NCBI GenBank assembly: GCA_937916135.1
Contig: CALFTQ010000162.1
Location: forward strand, 1 to 35,916
Source of the DNA: an uncultured Verrucomicrobiales bacterium
GTDB lineage: Bacteria; Verrucomicrobiota; Verrucomicrobiia; Verrucomicrobiales; Akkermansiaceae
Length of the DNA: 35,916 bases
Reading direction: 5' to 3'
Made by a program: the position numbers and the translations under genes. The notes under the pieces were generated by a model. It was not told where the DNA came from. It did not search any database and was given only the letters and a program-made list of their open reading frames with translations. Each line of letters begins with the position of its first letter. The first letter of the stretch is position 1. This document shows, in pieces, positions 1-8,328 of this stretch.

Positions 1-1106
1 TTCATGTAGTAGATGTAAGCATCATACGGAGAGGGGTAGGGGGTGAACCCGTTGCTCTTCTCCATATAGTGAAAGTGGTCAGCGCTTTGCAATTTGCGCC
101 ACACATGGATCATATCCCGGTCTTCACTGGCCTTCACAGCGCTTTCGAGGGCGTAAATCTTCTTCAGCGCCTCCTGTTGCATGACGTTGCCGTTCCAGTG
201 GGTCGTGGTGCCGAAGGTAGAGCAGCTTACCGGGTTCGGGCAATTCAGTGTACCAGTGGATGGGAATGTACGCACTGCCTCGCCGGGAGTGTAAAACTCA
301 TTTCCGGCAAAAAGAGCTGCGGTAATCATGGTACGCCAGAATTCGAACACGCCGGTGCTGTCGGGTTGGCGCTCACCAAGAGTCTCGTAATCCATGGAGA
401 TGTTCACGATCTGTCCCGGCTCTGCATTCAACCACTCCACAAAAGTATGAGGAGACAGGGGGTATTCGCTCCAACTGGGGTCTGTGCGGCGATTGGCCAG
501 ATCGTTGGAAAGATGACGGTGGCGCAGCAAGGTCTTGGTCTTGGCGATGAGCGGAGCGCACTGAAGGTCATTGGTGTTGCGGTTGCTCATCATGCGGCCG
601 TTGCCATCTGCCATGATGCCTTCGAACCCCATGTCATAGGCCTGCGCGGCGATAGCGTTGGAATAGAGCATGCCGGTGTTCCACAGCACAACAGGGCGCT
701 GCCCGAAAAGTTTTTCGATGAGGTCGCAATGCTCCTCTACCTGCTCGGCAAACTCGCTCGTGGAATACAGGGAGGCAAGGGAGGCATAATAGGGCATGGC
801 GAGAAACTCCACACAGCCGGTCTCTGCCAGTTCCTGGAAGGAAGCAATGAGATCCGGGCGGTGGTATCTGGCCTGCTCCAGAATTACGCCGGAGATAGCC
901 AGGGCAAACTTGAATTTTCCTTCCGAAAGCTCAATAAGCTGCTTCATCATGCGGTTGGCTGGCAGGTAGCAGCGCTCTGCTACGGCGCTGAGCACACGAC
1001 CGTTCATGAGGTCATCTTCATAGAACGCGTGCTCGCCAATCTTGAAAAAATCATACGGAATCAGTCGATTCGGCTGATGTGCGTGAAATGTGAGCGTAAT
1101 GTTCAT
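1..1106 (-). CDS. GH57 alpha-amylase-like protein (C-terminus outside window)
   Basis: I translated this from the ATG at 1106; 368 codons are visible and the reading frame runs off the left edge. The N-terminus has the GH57 hallmark HAHQP (residues 8-12), and SMDYETLGE (237-245) matches the GH57 block that carries the catalytic acid Asp (D239 here). The block that normally holds the nucleophile Glu reads LWNTGMLYS, with Gly145 where Glu is expected. Alpha-amylase-like GH57 members lacking a catalytic residue are known, so this may be a pseudoenzyme with a binding or regulatory role in glucan metabolism. No signal peptide is visible, so it is probably cytoplasmic. It lies 24 bases downstream of the GT4 gene and is probably co-transcribed. 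No Shine-Dalgarno is present. The GH57 assignment is firm; catalytic activity is doubtful. Confidence 0.88.
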   Translation of the reverse strand, partial: MNITLTFHAHQPNRLIPYDFFKIGEHAFYEDDLMNGRVLSAVAERCYLPANRMMKQLIELSEGKFKFALAISGVILEQARYHRPDLIASFQELAETGCVEFLAMPYYASLASLYSTSEFAEQVEEHCDLIEKLFGQRPVVLWNTGMLYSNAIAAQAYDMGFEGIMADGNGRMMSNRNTNDLQCAPLIAKTKTLLRHRHLSNDLANRRTDPSWSEYPLSPHTFVEWLNAEPGQIVNISMDYETLGERQPDSTGVFEFWRTMITAALFAGNEFYTPGEAVRTFPSTGTLNCPNPVSCSTFGTTTHWNGNVMQQEALKKIYALESAVKASEDRDMIHVWRKLQSADHFHYMEKSNGFTPYPSPYDAYIYYM

Positions 1107-1130
1107 TTGTCGTTAGGAGGGTTTGTTGTT

Positions 1131-2429
1131 TTACCAGCCAAGTACATGGTGGTAGACCTGGATCATCTTATCCGCAGCTGTTTCCCAGTTGGAATTCTTG
1201 ATATCCTGCGCACTCTGCTCTGCGACTCGCTTGTAGAGCTCCTCATCCGTCACCAGATCCACGATGTGCCTGGCCATCATGTTCACATCCCAGAAGTCGG
1301 CCTTCAGGGCTCCCTTCATCACCTCTGCTACACCGCTTTGCTTTGAGATAACGGCGGGTATGTTGAACTGGGCTGCTTCCAATGCAGAAAGTCCGAAAGG
1401 CTCCGAAACTGAGGGCATGCAGTACACATCCGTCATAGACAGCAGTTCGTTCACTTTCTGCTTGTTCAGGAAGCCGGTGAAGTGGAATTTATCGCCCACC
1501 CCATTGAACGCACCTGTTTCAATAAGCGCGCGCAGTTTCTCACCAGTGCCGGCCATTACGAACCGTACGTTGTCTGTCTGCGCTAACACCTTAGCGGCAA
1601 TATCCAGGAAGAACTCCGGCCCTTTCTGTGCCGTGAGTCGGCCGAGGAAGAGAACCAGTTTCTCGGGGAATTTCTTCTTGCTATGGAACACCTTCACCGG
1701 GTCTGCACCATTGTGCACCGGGAAAATCTTGGCAGGGTCAATGCCATAGTGCCCGGCAGCGATTGTGCCCGTGTACTTGGAAACGGGAATCACTGCATCT
1801 GCCTGCTCCATGCCGTACTTCTCAATGTCGTAAATCCAGCCGCGAGCGTCTGCGCCGGCCCGGTCAAACTGCGAGGCATGCAGATGCACCACCAGCGGTT
1901 TGCCCGTGGCTTTCTTCACCTCCACACCGGCCAGGTAGGTCATCCAATCATGCGCATGCACCACATCAAAGTCATACTTGCGGGCCATGACCGCACAGAT
2001 CTTGGAGAATTCGATGACCTTGCGGGCCAGGTCTCCGGCATACAAATCCTCCTTGCCGGTGAAGAGCTCCAGATCGGCCTTGTGCACACGAGAGAAGAGC
2101 AGCTTGCCTTCCTTAGTGAAGGTGATATTGCCCGGTGTCCCTTCTGTGCAGGCATACGGATCCAGATTCACCGGGGCCTTACCCACCACGGCAAAGCTTT
2201 CGTATGTGTACTCTTCCTCCTGGGTTTCCATCTGCTCGAGCTTCAGGTTATTCACGCCCAGCAGCTCGAAGCCATCGTATTTTGCCTCTGGCGCTGCCTT
2301 TGGCACAATCACATTCAGCTCCACTTTCTGGGAAAGCGCTCGTGAAATCCCCATGCACGCTACCCCTAGTCCTCCGTTAATCAGCGGTGGAAACTCCCAA
2401 CCAAGTTTCAAAACCTTTATTTTCCTCAT
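1131..2429 (-). CDS. GT4 glycosyltransferase (glycogen synthase-like)
   Basis: A 432-residue GT-B fold glycosyltransferase. The N-terminal domain opens with the Gly-rich donor/acceptor loop PPLINGGLG (residues 14-22), and the C-terminal domain holds the retaining-enzyme E-x7-E motif in SEPFGLSALEA (about 341-351). VVHAHDWMTY in the N-terminal half is typical of GT4/GT5 glucan synthases. It probably transfers glucosyl units from a nucleotide sugar onto an alpha-glucan in the cytoplasm. As I recall, a GT4 beside a GH57 protein is a common pairing in Bacteroidetes, often with a debranching enzyme, which is not present here. It is first in the operon, behind a 150-base intergenic region with a palindromic site at 2508-2530. 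The leader near the ATG is A-rich and lacks a Shine-Dalgarno. Donor and exact product cannot be told from sequence. Confidence 0.9.
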   Translation of the reverse strand: MRKIKVLKLGWEFPPLINGGLGVACMGISRALSQKVELNVIVPKAAPEAKYDGFELLGVNNLKLEQMETQEEEYTYESFAVVGKAPVNLDPYACTEGTPGNITFTKEGKLLFSRVHKADLELFTGKEDLYAGDLARKVIEFSKICAVMARKYDFDVVHAHDWMTYLAGVEVKKATGKPLVVHLHASQFDRAGADARGWIYDIEKYGMEQADAVIPVSKYTGTIAAGHYGIDPAKIFPVHNGADPVKVFHSKKKFPEKLVLFLGRLTAQKGPEFFLDIAAKVLAQTDNVRFVMAGTGEKLRALIETGAFNGVGDKFHFTGFLNKQKVNELLSMTDVYCMPSVSEPFGLSALEAAQFNIPAVISKQSGVAEVMKGALKADFWDVNMMARHIVDLVTDEELYKRVAEQSAQDIKNSNWETAADKMIQVYHHVLGW

Positions 2430-2507
2430 AATCAGCGTGTTGTTTAATGTTAAAAAGAGCAGTTAAAGTGCTTCATCCTCGCACAGATTAAAGCACAAAC
2501 AAAGACA

Positions 2508-2530
2508 TTTGTCCAGACAAAAGTCTGACA
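2508..2530. promoter_or_regulatory. Overlapping palindromes, candidate operator of the GT4-GH57 operon
   Basis: TTTGTC-CA-GACAAA (2508-2521) and CAGAC-AAAA-GTCTG (2514-2527) overlap, and together make an almost perfect 21-base inverted repeat at 2510-2530 with one unpaired base. It sits about 80 bases upstream of the GT4 start, where a dimeric regulator could bind. No regulator gene is nearby and I do not recognise the motif. Confidence 0.4.
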
Positions 2531-2579
2531 ATCCTACTAACAAAGTATAATTTCCCGCCAGCGGGTGAGAAAAAATCAA

Positions 2580-2786
2580 TCAGTTTTCATTATTGGCGCG
2601 GCGGATGTCCTCCAGCGCAGCAATGAAATCATCCAGAATCTCCGCAGGAACCATGATACGGTCGCGGTTGGAGCTTACTTTTTCGGTGATGCGAACCACA
2701 CGCCCGCGGGCGTTGCTCTTGAGATCAAGGAAGAAGGTCTTGCGGTCAGCAATGATTTTTTCGGTGCAAATGATATCGTCGTCCAC
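2580..2786 (-). CDS. PUR-alpha-like (DUF3276) nucleic-acid-binding protein
   Basis: A 68-residue protein that is essentially one PUR repeat: IICTEKIIADRKTFFLDLK, then VVRITEK, then a helix with IMVPAEILDDFIAALEDIRR. The beta-strand and helix pattern, with TEK, K-T-F-F-D-K and a final F-x-x-AL helix, matches bacterial PUR-alpha homologues such as those of Borrelia and Bacteroidetes, which bind single-stranded DNA or RNA as dimers. The start is GTG; the frame is closed upstream by a TAG and no ATG is available. It has its own promoter at 2832-2859 and is probably monocistronic, which fits an abundant small protein. The physiological target is unknown. Confidence 0.82.
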   Translation of the reverse strand: MDDDIICTEKIIADRKTFFLDLKSNARGRVVRITEKVSSNRDRIMVPAEILDDFIAALEDIRRANNEN

Positions 2787-2831
2787 TGTGTCTATACCCG
2801 GGGTGGTTATCGTAAACCCCTATATGCGTGG

Positions 2832-2859
2832 ATTATAACACATCTACGCTGGCAGTCAA
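2832..2859 (-). promoter_or_regulatory. Sigma70-type promoter of the PUR gene
   Basis: On the minus strand TTGACT (2859-2854), a 16-base spacer and a perfect TATAAT (2837-2832). The start codon at 2786 would have a leader of about 39 bases. Just upstream of the -35 element is a perfect 12-base palindrome, CAAACGCGTTTG (2868-2879). Confidence 0.7.
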
Positions 2860-2921
2860 CAAAAAATCAAACGCGTTTGCAGTTTGGAAATGCAAGGTGA
2901 GTAAGAATGATTCCACCCTGA

Positions 2922-5900
2922 TTATTTACCCCGGCCTATGCGGAGGAGCCCCCAGGCGGCCAGAAGAATGGGAACTAAGCCCATGAGAAAAAGGTAGACG
3001 GCGTTGCGAGTTACGGTGGAAATGGAGTTTTCATCCGTTTCGTGGTCCTGCGTGGCAAAGGTTCTGGCCTGGCGAGGGGAGAGGAAGAACCCCCGGTATT
3101 CATTGGAACGACCATCCTTGCGAGCAGTCTTCACCCCCTCAGTCATGGACATTAACTTACGGTTGGAGAAATAGAACTCTGCCGGTTGGTCATGAGGGGT
3201 GGATTCGCGTTCTTCCTGGGCATCCAGAACGTCTTCCAGGAAGTCCTCATCGTGGTTCAAAGCTGCTTTGGAAACGCGGCGTAGAATTTCCTTTGCTTCG
3301 TATACATTGGCGGCTATGCCATTAAATGCCAGCGCGGCGCGTTGAATGAAGCGCAATTCATCCAGGGAGCCGCTTTCCTTCAATTGTTCACGCAGGCGGT
3401 TAACTTTGCTGGTCTGAAGTTCCCAGAGATTGTCCGTTGTCTGCACGACAAAGAGCATCTCAAAAGCATAGCGCAATGGGCAGAATTCCGCAATGAGGGG
3501 CACAGGTTTACTGGTAATGTTATGAGAAATTTCATCCTGATAAGCAACGCGGTGGCGGAGATTGGAAAGCCGTTTATCAATAGCCGCAGGGATAATGCCA
3601 TCAGGGATCTTAGGGCTGAACTCATTCATCTCCTCGAAGCGCACAAGCGCGCCTGCCAGCAGGATCTGGGGGACGAGCAGCAGCGGGACAATATTGAGGG
3701 CCACACGGTCCGAACGCACAAATGCAGACACCATGAGGGATAAGGAAATACCGACAAAGGCAGTCAGCAGCATTACCGCAAAATGACTCCGGAACATGTA
3801 GTGGATTTCCAGAATCGCGTTGCCGACCAGGAGATATAAAGCGCACTGCAAGCCGGCAATACCGGTAAGTACCAGCACCTTTGCAGCCAGGTAACCAGTA
3901 GTGAAAAGCTTATAGTTGCTCTCGCGGCGTAGTAAAGGGCGGTCTCGCAGGATTTCGCAGGCAGCATCTGTCAACCCGAAGAACATGGCCAGCACCAGAG
4001 AAAGGAACAGGTACTCGGTAATGTGCAACGATTTGTAGAAGGTGTATGACATCTCGCCAGATGCCCGCAGGGTGCCTGCTATCAATGCGGCCAGAAGCGG
4101 GCCTTCCATCAGCACTGCATACAACCCCAGACGGCTGCGGACTCGGGCCAGCAGGGTTCTGGCGACCCACAGCCGGAAAATACGCCAGAGCTCAGCAGGG
4201 GTGCGGGGACGCGCCTTGGGAATAGCTCTTCGCGGCTCTTCCTGCTCCTCTGTCTGGCGCTCTCTGTTTTTGATGGAATACGAGTATTTTTCGAATCGTT
4301 CCTGCCAGAGATTCGGGTTTTCTCGCTGTCTGCTTCCAACCCGGCGGAATGGTGCATCCAGCACTTCGAATACGTAGTCTGCGCCACCGGCTGCAATAGC
4401 CTCGCGTGGAATGCGCAGCCGCATTTCCATGGCAGCATTGCGGAAGTAGTCTGCCATTTCCTGAGGGCTTCCCCAGAACGCCATCTGGCCGTGCGTGTCC
4501 AGCACCATGACCTTTTTGAAGCGGTTCAGCAGGACCTGAGCCGGGCGGTGCAGGGTGCAGAGCAGAATGCGCCCCTCAGCCATGTTCTCCAGCGTTTCAA
4601 TCACGCGCTCTGCATCCACAGAGGAGAGCCCGCTGATGGGCTCGTCAATCAGGTAGACCTCAGAGGTGCCGGTCAGATCCAGCCCCAGGTTCAGACGCGT
4701 GCGTTCACCGTCGGAAATGGTGCGTTCACCTGCGCGGCCCACAGAGCGATCAGCCAGGTGACCGATGCCTACAAAATTGAGTACAGCCGAAACCCGCCGC
4801 ATTCTATCCACATGGCCCAGGCGGGGGCGTCGCGCTACAGAGGCCTGGTATACATGCTCATGCACGGTCATGGCCTCATCCAGAATATCCTCCCGGGGGA
4901 TAAAGGCTATATAGCGGCGAAGGTTGGCAGATTGGGGGGTCAGCCGTTCGTTATTGTAGAAGATGCTCCCGAATGAGGGCTCCAGGTGCCCGGCCAGCAT
5001 AGAGAGCAGGGTGCTTTTACCGGAGCCGCTGGGACCGAGAATGCAGGCCATTTCGCCGCGATTCAGAGTAAAGTCGATGTTATCCACCACGCGGCCCGCG
5101 CGAACAAAATCGCGAGTCAGGCCACGAACCCGCAGAGTGGAGATGAGGTTGGATTCTTCCTCCAGCATGCCGGAAGAAAAACGGCAGCGGATGAACTGCA
5201 CCGGGCTGAGGGCAATGAGGTCGCCATCCTGCAAGGGGGTATCGCCCTTGACCTGAATATCCCGCACGGTGACCGATGGGGAGTTGCCCTCCACAATCCT
5301 GACAGTCCCAGTATTGGTCGAGCGTGAATAGCTTACCTCAAGCACCACGCCCGGGGCCAGCCCCGGGGTAAGCTTGAGCACATCCTGGCGCAGGATAAAG
5401 GGCAGGTTGGTTACCAGCACCGTTCTTTCTCCCGGGTCTAATTGGAAGCTGTTGCCGGAAGCACCGGTTTCCGCCAGATCTACAAATGTGAAAGGCCCCT
5501 GGCCCCGCACGTAAAAGGGAGCGAAATAGGAAGAGGTCACTACTTCTCCGGGGGCAAGTGTCTTACCCTCCAGAATGATACCAGCATCCGGGCGTAATAC
5601 TTCAATCTCCACTTGTATACCCATGCTGACCCTGGCCAGACAGTTACGCGGGCGCTGTCTGTTCAGGGAGAGAGAGTCTCCATCCATGCTGAGGTAGTTC
5701 ACCAGTTTCACCCCAGTGGAACGGAATTGCAGCAGGGTGACGATGGTCCGATAGCTGAAATAACAGGAATTCAGCTCTATGGTCTGCCGGGAGGAGAGCG
5801 GTAACACACCCCCTTTACCCAGAATCTGCCCACGGACGGAGATAGGTGCCTCCGAGTCATTGACAATAAGAAGGAAATTCACGCAACGGATTGCGCGAAA

Positions 5901-6500
5901 CATCACATTCGTCTCGCTTTCCGGAAGCAGAACCGTATTTTCGCCCTGAGTGGTGGAGAACGTGATGCTTTCCAGGGGGGGCGGGGCGGCTGCACCCGGG
6001 CTGCGCATCAATTCCTCCAGCATGGAGGCAGCACCTGGCAGATTCAGACCGAAAGTGACCTCTTCGAACAAGGTAGGGGTCGTCAGGTCTCCACCAATGC
6101 GGAGAAGCAAGGCATACACCTCCAGCGCCAGGGAAATTCTCTCCTCTTCCGTGCGGCCTGCTGCGGCAAGCGCCAGTGTGGCGGGCAGGGGATAAGCCGC
6201 TTCGTACGCTGTCTGGAATCGCTCTGCCAGCCAGATATGCTCCACGTTCGGGAAATCGTGGCGCAGAATATCCATAGCGGTATCCAGCTTATCCACGCCG
6301 ATATCCACCACCTGGCACATGATGGAAGCGAAGAGATCCGCAATGGTGCCGGCGTGGGCTCGGCGGCTCTCATCCTTGGCCGCTATACGGTGGGGTGCCG
6401 TGTTCAAGCGCGCCGCAAGCGCACTGCGCCCGCGCAGGATGCGCCGGCGCGCTGAGCGGATGAGATAGGTGCAGTACTTTCGCAGGCGGGATGGACGCAT
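2922..6500 (-). CDS. Very large ABCG-like ABC transporter with an extended N-terminal region
   Basis: A 1192-residue half-transporter with the ATPase before the membrane domain, as in ABCG/White proteins. Residues 1-150 are helical and resemble a TerB-like domain. About 170-450 is beta-rich with no catalytic motif; the last part (about 405-445) could be a degenerate FHA-like domain. The nucleotide-binding domain follows: Walker A GPSGSGKST (489-497), signature ISDGE (595-599, usually LSGGE), Walker B VYLIDEP (615-621) and switch His651. Transmembrane segments lie about 790-955, with a last one near 1168-1188. It overlaps the YkgJ gene as TAATG, so translation is probably coupled. A similar layout occurs in large Bacteroidetes and Verrucomicrobia ABC proteins of unknown substrate. 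Export or an envelope-linked role is inferred only. Confidence 0.88.
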   Translation of the reverse strand: MRPSRLRKYCTYLIRSARRRILRGRSALAARLNTAPHRIAAKDESRRAHAGTIADLFASIMCQVVDIGVDKLDTAMDILRHDFPNVEHIWLAERFQTAYEAAYPLPATLALAAAGRTEEERISLALEVYALLLRIGGDLTTPTLFEEVTFGLNLPGAASMLEELMRSPGAAAPPPLESITFSTTQGENTVLLPESETNVMFRAIRCVNFLLIVNDSEAPISVRGQILGKGGVLPLSSRQTIELNSCYFSYRTIVTLLQFRSTGVKLVNYLSMDGDSLSLNRQRPRNCLARVSMGIQVEIEVLRPDAGIILEGKTLAPGEVVTSSYFAPFYVRGQGPFTFVDLAETGASGNSFQLDPGERTVLVTNLPFILRQDVLKLTPGLAPGVVLEVSYSRSTNTGTVRIVEGNSPSVTVRDIQVKGDTPLQDGDLIALSPVQFIRCRFSSGMLEEESNLISTLRVRGLTRDFVRAGRVVDNIDFTLNRGEMACILGPSGSGKSTLLSMLAGHLEPSFGSIFYNNERLTPQSANLRRYIAFIPREDILDEAMTVHEHVYQASVARRPRLGHVDRMRRVSAVLNFVGIGHLADRSVGRAGERTISDGERTRLNLGLDLTGTSEVYLIDEPISGLSSVDAERVIETLENMAEGRILLCTLHRPAQVLLNRFKKVMVLDTHGQMAFWGSPQEMADYFRNAAMEMRLRIPREAIAAGGADYVFEVLDAPFRRVGSRQRENPNLWQERFEKYSYSIKNRERQTEEQEEPRRAIPKARPRTPAELWRIFRLWVARTLLARVRSRLGLYAVLMEGPLLAALIAGTLRASGEMSYTFYKSLHITEYLFLSLVLAMFFGLTDAACEILRDRPLLRRESNYKLFTTGYLAAKVLVLTGIAGLQCALYLLVGNAILEIHYMFRSHFAVMLLTAFVGISLSLMVSAFVRSDRVALNIVPLLLVPQILLAGALVRFEEMNEFSPKIPDGIIPAAIDKRLSNLRHRVAYQDEISHNITSKPVPLIAEFCPLRYAFEMLFVVQTTDNLWELQTSKVNRLREQLKESGSLDELRFIQRAALAFNGIAANVYEAKEILRRVSKAALNHDEDFLEDVLDAQEERESTPHDQPAEFYFSNRKLMSMTEGVKTARKDGRSNEYRGFFLSPRQARTFATQDHETDENSISTVTRNAVYLFLMGLVPILLAAWGLLRIGRGK

Positions 6501-6853
6501 TACTCACAGCCTCCCTTCTTTCCATACCCCGGGCAGCGTTTTTCCCAACCGGGGAAGTTCCACTTGTAAGGGAAATCCCGGCACTGTCTGGGCTTTACGG
6601 GCTGAATTCGGCAGGTGTTATCCGCTTGCAGCATGATGCAGGCCCCATCCTCCGCATCGATGAGGGAGAGCCCGCGCCTGTTGCGCTGCAAGTGGCATAA
6701 CTCGTTGATGAAAGCGACCTCATCCATATGCAGATAGGCAGCAATGGCTGTTATATCCTCATCCGTGAGGCAGACATTGCCTTCCCAGCGGCAGCAGGCA
6801 CCGCAACGCTGGCAGGAATGTTCAAATGGAGGTATTTCAGGCGTCTCGCTCAT
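6500..6853 (-). CDS. YkgJ-family cysteine-cluster protein
   Basis: A 117-residue protein with the family signature CQRCGACCRW near residues 14-23, then C28, the C-x5-C pair in ACIMLQADNTC, then QCRDFP and RCPGYGKKGGC at the C-terminus. Such Cys-rich proteins (UPF0153/CxxCxxCC) are proposed to bind zinc or an iron-sulfur cluster; the biochemical role is unknown. The start ATG overlaps the tsaB stop as TAATG, and its stop overlaps the start of the ABC gene in the same way, so it sits in a translationally coupled chain. The length is typical of the family. Confidence 0.85.
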   Translation of the reverse strand: MSETPEIPPFEHSCQRCGACCRWEGNVCLTDEDITAIAAYLHMDEVAFINELCHLQRNRRGLSLIDAEDGACIMLQADNTCRIQPVKPRQCRDFPYKWNFPGWEKRCPGYGKKGGCE

Positions 6854-7473
6854 TATATCTCCCAGGGTTTGCGGACTGCGGCTGTGATATGCGGGGGCCG
6901 CACATAGATAGGCTCGGCAGGTTTTGCAGCAGCAGCAGCCTGCTCCGAGCAGCTCATGCTCAGCCAGGTAGACACAAGCCCCAGGGCCGTAGGGTGCAGA
7001 GCATCCTTCTGCAGATTACTAAGGTTGAGGTGAGCCATCTTGCCGCGGGGCTCAGTGGAGAACACCGGGCAGTTGAGACCTTGCAACTGCTCCGGGGATA
7101 AGACTTCGATGCGACCGTCCGGGTGTCTTACGGTCCAGCCGCCACGGCGGGCATCTGCCACCACGCAGGCTCCGTCTTCTGCCAACTGGGCCCAGGACTC
7201 CACTGCCACCAGCCTGGCACTAGTCACCGCGGCAATACCGACACCAGCTGCCAGTGCCACGCGAACCCCACCGTAACTTCCAGGGCCGGAGCCTACAAGA
7301 ATGTAATCCAAGGGCAAATTACCAAGCGCCTCCATGGCTCCCTGCAATGCGGGGAACAAATGTGCATCATGGTTGCGCTCGGCCTCCCAATCCGCAGAAA
7401 ATACGATTTTGCCGTCCATCGATACGCAGAGGGATGCCTGCGGAACGGAAGTTTCTATGGCGAGGATATTCAT
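6853..7473 (-). CDS. tsaB: tRNA N6-threonylcarbamoyladenosine biosynthesis protein TsaB
   Basis: TsaB is the inactive-kinase-fold partner that scaffolds TsaD and TsaE when threonylcarbamoyl is placed on A37 of ANN-decoding tRNAs. The N-terminus MNILAIETSVPQASLCV and the block GSGPGSYGGVRVALA (canonical GPGSFTGLRIG) identify it. I chose the ATG at 7473, not the in-frame ATG at 7500: the protein then begins exactly at the conserved MxILAIETS, and the start overlaps the prmA stop as ATGA, giving 206 residues. It is coupled upstream to prmA and downstream to the YkgJ gene. The C-terminal half is Ala-rich and less conserved, which is usual for TsaB. tsaD and tsaE are not in the window. Confidence 0.9.
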   Translation of the reverse strand: MNILAIETSVPQASLCVSMDGKIVFSADWEAERNHDAHLFPALQGAMEALGNLPLDYILVGSGPGSYGGVRVALAAGVGIAAVTSARLVAVESWAQLAEDGACVVADARRGGWTVRHPDGRIEVLSPEQLQGLNCPVFSTEPRGKMAHLNLSNLQKDALHPTALGLVSTWLSMSCSEQAAAAAKPAEPIYVRPPHITAAVRKPWEI

Positions 7474-8321
7474 GCCTGGGTGAGTTGAGCCGTTGTCCAT
7501 TTGCCACGAGTGGTGGTTTTCATGACTCGGAGCCCGGCAGTTTCGGCTGCGACCAATGTTTCAGCCGCCTGTGTATTCAGAATGCCGGAGATAATGAGGA
7601 TGCCTCCCGGTTTCATAGCTGCCATCAAGCGTGGGAACGCCTTCTGCAGCACAGTGGAGAAGAGATTGGCCAGCACTACATCTGCCTGCTGACCGGGTTC
7701 CGGGCTCCACTCAAACACATCTGCCTGGAACAGCTCGAGATTATCGGCTCCTCCGTTGCGCTCTATATTGCGGGCGGCCACCTCCACCGCAACCGGGTCG
7801 AAATCGAAGCTGATGGCACTGGCTGCACCCAGCCGCACCCCTGCCAGTGCCAGTACTCCGGTGCCGCAGCCTATGTCTGCCAGAGTCCAGCTGCCGGGTG
7901 CCAGGTTGCGCACATGGTCACAGAGCATGCGCAGGCATGTGGAGGTGGTGGCGTGATTGCCAGTGCCGAAGGCACGCTCCGCCGGGAATGTGAGGATGAT
8001 GCGGCGCGGGTATTTCTCCTGCAGCTGCGCCAGTATTTCAGGTGCAGCAGAGGCAGAAATGACCAGCTTATCGCGTATGATGAGCGGCGGGGTATTTTCC
8101 GGTGCCGTGGCTGCCACCCAATCGGTGGTAGTCAGTTCTTCCACAGTGCCACCGTAGCAGGCCTGGAGCACCAGTGCTTCCTCGGCGGTTTCGGTGTACA
8201 CATCAATGGAAATCCGACTTGCCTGGAAACCGGCAGAGATAACGCAGCCGGGAAGGCTTGCCAATTTTTCCTGCCACAGGGATTCCTGCTCAGCTGGTGC
8301 TGTTTTGTGCCATTGCCACAT
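7470..8321 (-). CDS. prmA: Ribosomal protein L11 methyltransferase
   Basis: A 283-residue SAM-dependent methyltransferase. An N-terminal substrate-recognition region (about 1-95) precedes a class I domain with the PrmA-specific motif AFGTGNHATT (117-126), motif I DIGCGTGVLA (149-158), an acidic SAM-binding segment FDFDPVAVEVA, and NLFSTVL (219-225), which corresponds to the NI/NL-A/F post-II motif. PrmA trimethylates lysines and the N-terminus of L11. It lies 7 bases after the fucosidase stop and overlaps tsaB by ATGA, so the translation-related block prmA-tsaB appears to sit inside a longer operon. No Shine-Dalgarno is clear; an AGAAAGAAG stretch lies slightly too far upstream. Confidence 0.93.
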   Translation of the reverse strand: MWQWHKTAPAEQESLWQEKLASLPGCVISAGFQASRISIDVYTETAEEALVLQACYGGTVEELTTTDWVAATAPENTPPLIIRDKLVISASAAPEILAQLQEKYPRRIILTFPAERAFGTGNHATTSTCLRMLCDHVRNLAPGSWTLADIGCGTGVLALAGVRLGAASAISFDFDPVAVEVAARNIERNGGADNLELFQADVFEWSPEPGQQADVVLANLFSTVLQKAFPRLMAAMKPGGILIISGILNTQAAETLVAAETAGLRVMKTTTRGKWTTAQLTQA

Positions 8322-8328
8322 AGTGAGA

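Noticed and set aside
69..1346. A 425-codon plus-strand frame opposite the GH57-like gene
   Set aside because: The minus-strand translation gives a clear GH57 N-terminus, so this is a shadow.
2553..2564. A CCCGCTGGCGGG inverted repeat as terminator of the PUR gene
   Set aside because: The loop would be only two bases and no T-run follows on the minus strand, so I could not support a terminator.
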